Notes under the pieces: model-generated
Databases searched by the model: none
What the model was told of the DNA's origin: nothing
The model's input: the letters and a program-made list of their open reading frames with translations, nothing else
Origin: Streptomyces fradiae
Lineage (GTDB): Bacteria; Actinomycetota; Actinomycetes; Streptomycetales; Streptomycetaceae
Reading direction: 5' to 3'
NCBI RefSeq assembly: GCF_041270065.1
Contig: NZ_CP065958.1
Location: forward strand, 1,426,001 to 1,490,000
DNA length: 64,000 nt
Shown: piece after piece, positions 61,052-64,000 of the stretch
How the letters are laid out: each line of letters starts with the position of its first letter
Position numbering within the stretch: position 1 is the first letter of the stretch
Made by a program: the position numbers and the translations under genes

Positions 61052-61363
61052 ATGACCGTGCAGCAGGAGACCCCGGCGACGGGCGCCCGGGAGGCGCTGG
61101 AGGTCTGGATCGATCAGGACCTGTGCACCGGGGACGGGATCTGCGCGCAGTACGCCCCCGAGGTGTTCGAGCTCGACATCGACGGGCTCGCTTATGTGAA
61201 GAGCCCGGACGACGAGCTGCTCCAGGAGCCGGGTGCGACGACTCCGGTGCCGCTGCCGCTGCTGCAGGACGTGGTGGACTCGGCGAAGGAGTGTCCGGGC
61301 GACTGCATTCATGTGCGGCGGGCGGCGGACGGCGTCGAGGTGTACGGGCCCGACGCGGAGTGA
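61052..61363 (+). CDS. Small ferredoxin, [3Fe-4S]/[4Fe-4S] type
   Basis: A 103-residue protein. VWIDQDLCTGDGICAQYAPEVFELDIDG has the Cys-x5-Cys cluster pair, and the C-terminal half adds AKECPGDCIHVRR with the third cluster ligand. The pattern fits the single-cluster actinobacterial ferredoxins that pass electrons to P450s or other redox enzymes. No partner is adjacent, although a P450 lies at 40.5 kb. ATG at 61052, with a weak GGCGA site. Confidence 0.88.
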   Translation: MTVQQETPATGAREALEVWIDQDLCTGDGICAQYAPEVFELDIDGLAYVKSPDDELLQEPGATTPVPLPLLQDVVDSAKECPGDCIHVRRAADGVEVYGPDAE

Positions 61364-61439
61364 CCGCTGGGTGACCGTGCGATGCCGGACCGCTGCTGAG
61401 GGGGGTCCGGCGCGTGGTCCGGCCGCATGGTCCGGCCGG

Positions 61440-62003
61440 TCAGACGGCGCGGGCCGGGTCCTGGGCGCTGCGCACGAAGGCGCCGCCCCGCCAGCGCCAG
61501 TTCACCTGCTCGCGTTCGTCGGGGCAGCAGCTCGGGACGTCCGGGGAGGAGTAGCCGAGCAGGGTCGCGTGGACGGCCCCGTCGCGTACGGCGAGGTCGC
61601 CGACGTTCTTCAGCTGCGAGGGTTCGACGAGGGTCGCCACGACGCGGGCGGCGGGGGCGCCGGCGCCCTTGCCGCGGGTGAGGACGTAGATGCCGCTGGG
61701 CGGTGTGCCGGAGCCGGCTTCGCAGTGTACGACTGCGACGGTCTCCGGGTTTCCGTCGCCGTCGAGGTCGCCGCTGGCCTTGCGGGCGACGGTGCTGGGC
61801 GCTCCCCCGCAGGCGAGCGGGTAGTGGGCCGTCGCGGCGTCGGGGGCGGGCAGCGGTGCGGGGGGCGCGGCGCTGGCTCCGGCCGGGTCGGGCTGCAGCA
61901 GTCCGGCGAGGGCGACGACTCCGGCCATGGCGGCGGCGGTGGCCAGCCAGTGCACCGGCCGGGCGTGGGTGTGCGCGAGGTCCGGGACGGCGGAGGTCTG
62001 CAC
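61440..62003 (-). CDS. Secreted or membrane-anchored hypothetical protein
   Basis: A 187-residue protein with one N-terminal hydrophobic helix (LATAAAMAGVVALAGLL, about 21-37), so anchored or secreted. The rest carries CGGAPSTVARKASGDLDGDGNPETVAVVHCEAG (an EF-hand-like DxDGDG, possibly a metal-binding repeat) and a CC pair (SCCPDERE) before WRWRGGAF. No family name recognised. GTG 62003 follows GGAG; longer in-frame starts upstream lack a ribosome site. Unique at this spot between the ferredoxin and trmI. Confidence 0.72.
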   Translation of the reverse strand: MQTSAVPDLAHTHARPVHWLATAAAMAGVVALAGLLQPDPAGASAAPPAPLPAPDAATAHYPLACGGAPSTVARKASGDLDGDGNPETVAVVHCEAGSGTPPSGIYVLTRGKGAGAPAARVVATLVEPSQLKNVGDLAVRDGAVHATLLGYSSPDVPSCCPDEREQVNWRWRGGAFVRSAQDPARAV

Positions 62004-62192
62004 GCGGGGCGTCTCCTGTGAGGTGGTGCGGAAGGAGTTCGTACGGTGACCGGCATCGTGCCACACGTCACAGTGCGGTGGAACAGGCGGGGTGCGGCCC
62101 TCCGGTCGTGCGGCGCTCATGAAGGTGCCGCCGTCGGTTTCCGGCGCCCGGGGGCGGGAACTCGACGGCGGCACGCGCGCGTTGTGGGGGCG

Positions 62193-63080
62193 TCAGCCCT
62201 TGTTGGGGCCCTCGTAGTCCTCGCCGTAGGCGCCCTTGGCGGGGCGGCGGCGGCGCATCGGGGGCTCCACGCCGTCGGCGAGCCTGCGGGCGGTGACCAG
62301 GAATCCGGTGTGGCCGATCATGCGGTGGTCGGGGCGCACGGCCAGACCCTCGACGTGCCAGTTGCGGATCATGGACTCCCAGGGCTGCGGCTCGGCGTAG
62401 CAGCCGAACTCGCGGATGGACTCCACGGTGCGGGCGAGCTGTGTGGTGGTGGCCACGTAGCAGCACAGGATGCCGCCGGGGACGAGGGCCTTGGAGACGG
62501 CTTCCAGGCATTCCCAGGGGGCGAGCATGTCGAGGATGACGCGGTCGACCTCGGTGTCGGACAGGTTGTCCTGGAGGTCGCCGACGGTCAGCTGCCACGC
62601 GGGGTGCGGGCCGCCGAAGTAGCGCTCGACGTTGCCCTTGGCGATCTCGGCGAAGTCCTCGCGGCGCTCGTAGGAGTGCAGCATGCCGCTGTCCCCGATG
62701 GCGCGCAGCAGGAAGGCGCTGAGCGAGCCGGAGCCCACACCCGCCTCGACGACGCGGGCGCCGGGGAAGATGTCGGCGAAGGCCAGGATCTGCCCCGCGT
62801 CCTTGGGGTAGACCACGGCGGCGCCGCGGGGCATGGACAGGACGTAGTCGGGGAGCAGGGGGCGCAGCGCCAGGTAGGCGACGTTTCCCGTGGTACGGAC
62901 AACACTGCCCTCGGGAGCACCGATCAGCTCGTCGTGCGGGAAGGACCCCTTGTGGGTGTGGAAGTTCTTCCCGGCCTCGAGCGTGAACGTGTAGTGGCGT
63001 CCCTTGGGGTCGGTGAGCTGGACCTGGTCCCCGACCTTGAAGGGCCCGCGACGGCGGGCGGCACCGGTCGGTTCGGACAT
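62193..63080 (-). CDS. trmI: tRNA (adenine-N1)-methyltransferase TrmI
   Basis: A 295-residue class-I methyltransferase that makes m1A58 in the T loop of tRNAs. SAM-binding motif I is VVEAGVGSGSLSAFLLRA; later DRVILDMLAPWE and GGILCCYVATTTQLART complete the fold. The N-terminal extension (FKVGDQVQLTDPKGRHYTFTLEAGKNFHTHKG) is the tRNA-binding part. The C-terminal basic tail RRRRPAKGAYGEDYEG is typical of actinobacteria. It is 18 bp downstream of the site-2 protease gene. Confidence 0.95.
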   Translation of the reverse strand: MSEPTGAARRRGPFKVGDQVQLTDPKGRHYTFTLEAGKNFHTHKGSFPHDELIGAPEGSVVRTTGNVAYLALRPLLPDYVLSMPRGAAVVYPKDAGQILAFADIFPGARVVEAGVGSGSLSAFLLRAIGDSGMLHSYERREDFAEIAKGNVERYFGGPHPAWQLTVGDLQDNLSDTEVDRVILDMLAPWECLEAVSKALVPGGILCCYVATTTQLARTVESIREFGCYAEPQPWESMIRNWHVEGLAVRPDHRMIGHTGFLVTARRLADGVEPPMRRRRPAKGAYGEDYEGPNKG

Positions 63081-63098
63081 GTGAACAGGGTACCGGTG

Positions 63099-64000
63099 TT
63101 ACGAGGAGGGTCGTGCCATGGCCTTGACGAAGGCCCGCTCCACGTCGGCGGTGGACAGTACGCCGTAGATCTCGCCGCCTTCCTCGACGACCAGGTACTC
63201 GGTGGCGGGGCTGGCGCGGAGGTGGTCGAGGAGGGGCTGGCCGGCGAGGTCGGCGGGGACCCGCATGCCGTCGGCGAGGTCCTGGGCGAGGGCGCTGACG
63301 GCGACCCAGGGGCGGCGGTGCTGGGGGACGGAGGCGATGGCGGTCTCGCGGACGATGCCGGTGGGGGCGCCCTGGCCGTCGACGACGACGAGGGCGCGGG
63401 CGCCGGCCTCGTTGGCGCGGCGCAGGGCCTCGGAGAGCGGGGTGGCGGTCTCGACGGGGATGGCGCGGCGGGTGAGGGTGCGGGCGCGCAGCTCGGGGAG
63501 GTGTTCGCGGAGCCGGGCCATGCGCAGGCTGTTGCCGGCGCCGGTCCAGATGATGGCGGCGAGGATCGCGGCGAGCAGGGCGTCGGTGACGGTGGTGAAG
63601 CCGCTGATGTCGTCGGTGGAGTTGCCGAGGAGGCCGGTGCGGGTGAGCAGGGGCAGTCCGATGAGGACGGTGACGGCGAGCGCGCGGCCGACCCAGGCGG
63701 CGGCGACGGTGCCGGTCATGGGGTTGCCGGTGAGCTTCCAGATGACGGCGCGGAACATCCGGCCGCCGTCGAGGGGCAGGCCGGGCAGCAGGTTGAAGAT
63801 CGCGACGATCAGGTTGGAGATCATCAGGCCGCCGAGCAGGACGGCGGGGACGGTGCCGGGCTCGACGGCGTACAGGCTGGCGTAGAAGACGCCGGCGAGG
63901 ACGAGGGAGAGCAGCGGGCCGACGAAGGCGAGGACGAATTCGCGGCCGGGGGTCTCGGTCTCCTTGTCGATCTCGGAGACGCCGCCGAAGAACTGGAGCT
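63099..64000 (-). CDS. Site-2 protease family membrane metalloprotease with CBS pair (cut by window edge)
   Basis: The 300 C-terminal codons are here; the N-terminus runs off the right edge. The intramembrane site LLPGLPLDGGRMFRAVIW supplies the conserved Asp of the L-D-G motif, while the HExxH lies outside the window. Several membrane helices (GPLLSLVLAGVFYASLYAV; MISNLIVAIFNLLPG) precede a CBS pair in the tail (TLTRRAIPVETATPLSEALRRANEAG; LLDHLRASPATEYLVVEEGGEIYGVLS). This is the Rip3-like arrangement. It probably cuts a membrane anti-sigma factor or similar, by family. Confidence 0.88.
   Translation of the reverse strand, partial: LQFFGGVSEIDKETETPGREFVLAFVGPLLSLVLAGVFYASLYAVEPGTVPAVLLGGLMISNLIVAIFNLLPGLPLDGGRMFRAVIWKLTGNPMTGTVAAAWVGRALAVTVLIGLPLLTRTGLLGNSTDDISGFTTVTDALLAAILAAIIWTGAGNSLRMARLREHLPELRARTLTRRAIPVETATPLSEALRRANEAGARALVVVDGQGAPTGIVRETAIASVPQHRRPWVAVSALAQDLADGMRVPADLAGQPLLDHLRASPATEYLVVEEGGEIYGVLSTADVERAFVKAMARPSS

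Overview
The window is a piece of a Streptomyces core chromosome. It has very high GC, many GTG starts, abutting same-strand genes, and actinobacterial hallmarks: a 20S proteasome with Pup, Dop, PafA and Arc, the PafB/PafC pair, a tatA-tatC pair and a HelY-type helicase. From memory, gene content and order closely follow the S. coelicolor SCO1590-SCO1650 region. I see no tRNA, rRNA, CRISPR array, prophage or complete insertion sequence. Nearly all strong signals are single genes or short operons. Long ORFs on the opposite strand are codon-bias shadows and are left out.

Layout. 1-5.3 kb: a Tat-exported glycosidase-like protein (cut by the left edge), a 3-hydroxyacyl-CoA dehydrogenase, a NUDIX hydrolase, a TPR regulator and a SpoIIE-type phosphatase. 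5.3-13.4 kb: translation block on the minus strand (infC-rpmI-rplT, a SpoU methyltransferase, a PAS histidine kinase, pheS-pheT). infC appears to start at ATC and has a roughly 290-nt leader with a terminator-like hairpin. 13.4-17.3 kb: a DUF1844 protein followed by 99-bp tandem repeats, an SseB protein, and an orphan mycosin coupled to a proline-rich membrane protein. 17.4-25.3 kb: an aldolase/racemase-fold enzyme, then a catabolic cluster (SDR, aldehyde dehydrogenase, GlnA4-like gamma-glutamyl-amine synthetase, GntR regulator, ethanolamine-type permease, class-I amidotransferase hydrolase). The two control regions of this cluster share a 22-bp motif.

25.3-32.8 kb: an NCS1 permease divergent from a TetR gene and an amidohydrolase, a 110-bp palindromic element, a LysR gene divergent from a TDT transporter, a metal/cobalamin-type binding protein and an XRE-cupin regulator. 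32.9-38.8 kb: a glycine-betaine ABC system (ATPase plus permease-binding protein fusion) with an unusual repeat-bearing leader, a flap-type exonuclease, an iron-box-controlled siderophore-interacting protein and a MerR regulator. 38.9-42 kb: two membrane proteins, a remnant of an ADP-ribosylglycohydrolase gene and a cytochrome P450.

42-64 kb: HelY helicase, tatC-tatA, two small proteins, pafC-pafB, two FKBP-type prolyl isomerases, pafA, an MFS exporter with a divergent LacI regulator, then prcA-prcB-endonuclease VII-pup, dop and arc. The right end has a ferredoxin, a secreted protein, trmI and a site-2 protease cut by the window edge. The proteasome block holds every part needed to make Pup ligation-competent (Dop), attach it (PafA), unfold the substrate (Arc) and degrade it (PrcA/PrcB). 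PafB/PafC, the DNA-damage activators, lie next to it.

The least explained items are the repeat-bearing small ORF ahead of the betaine operon, the 110-bp palindrome, the endonuclease VII gene nested in the proteasome operon, and the orphan mycosin pair with duplicated ETTTRLRP motifs.
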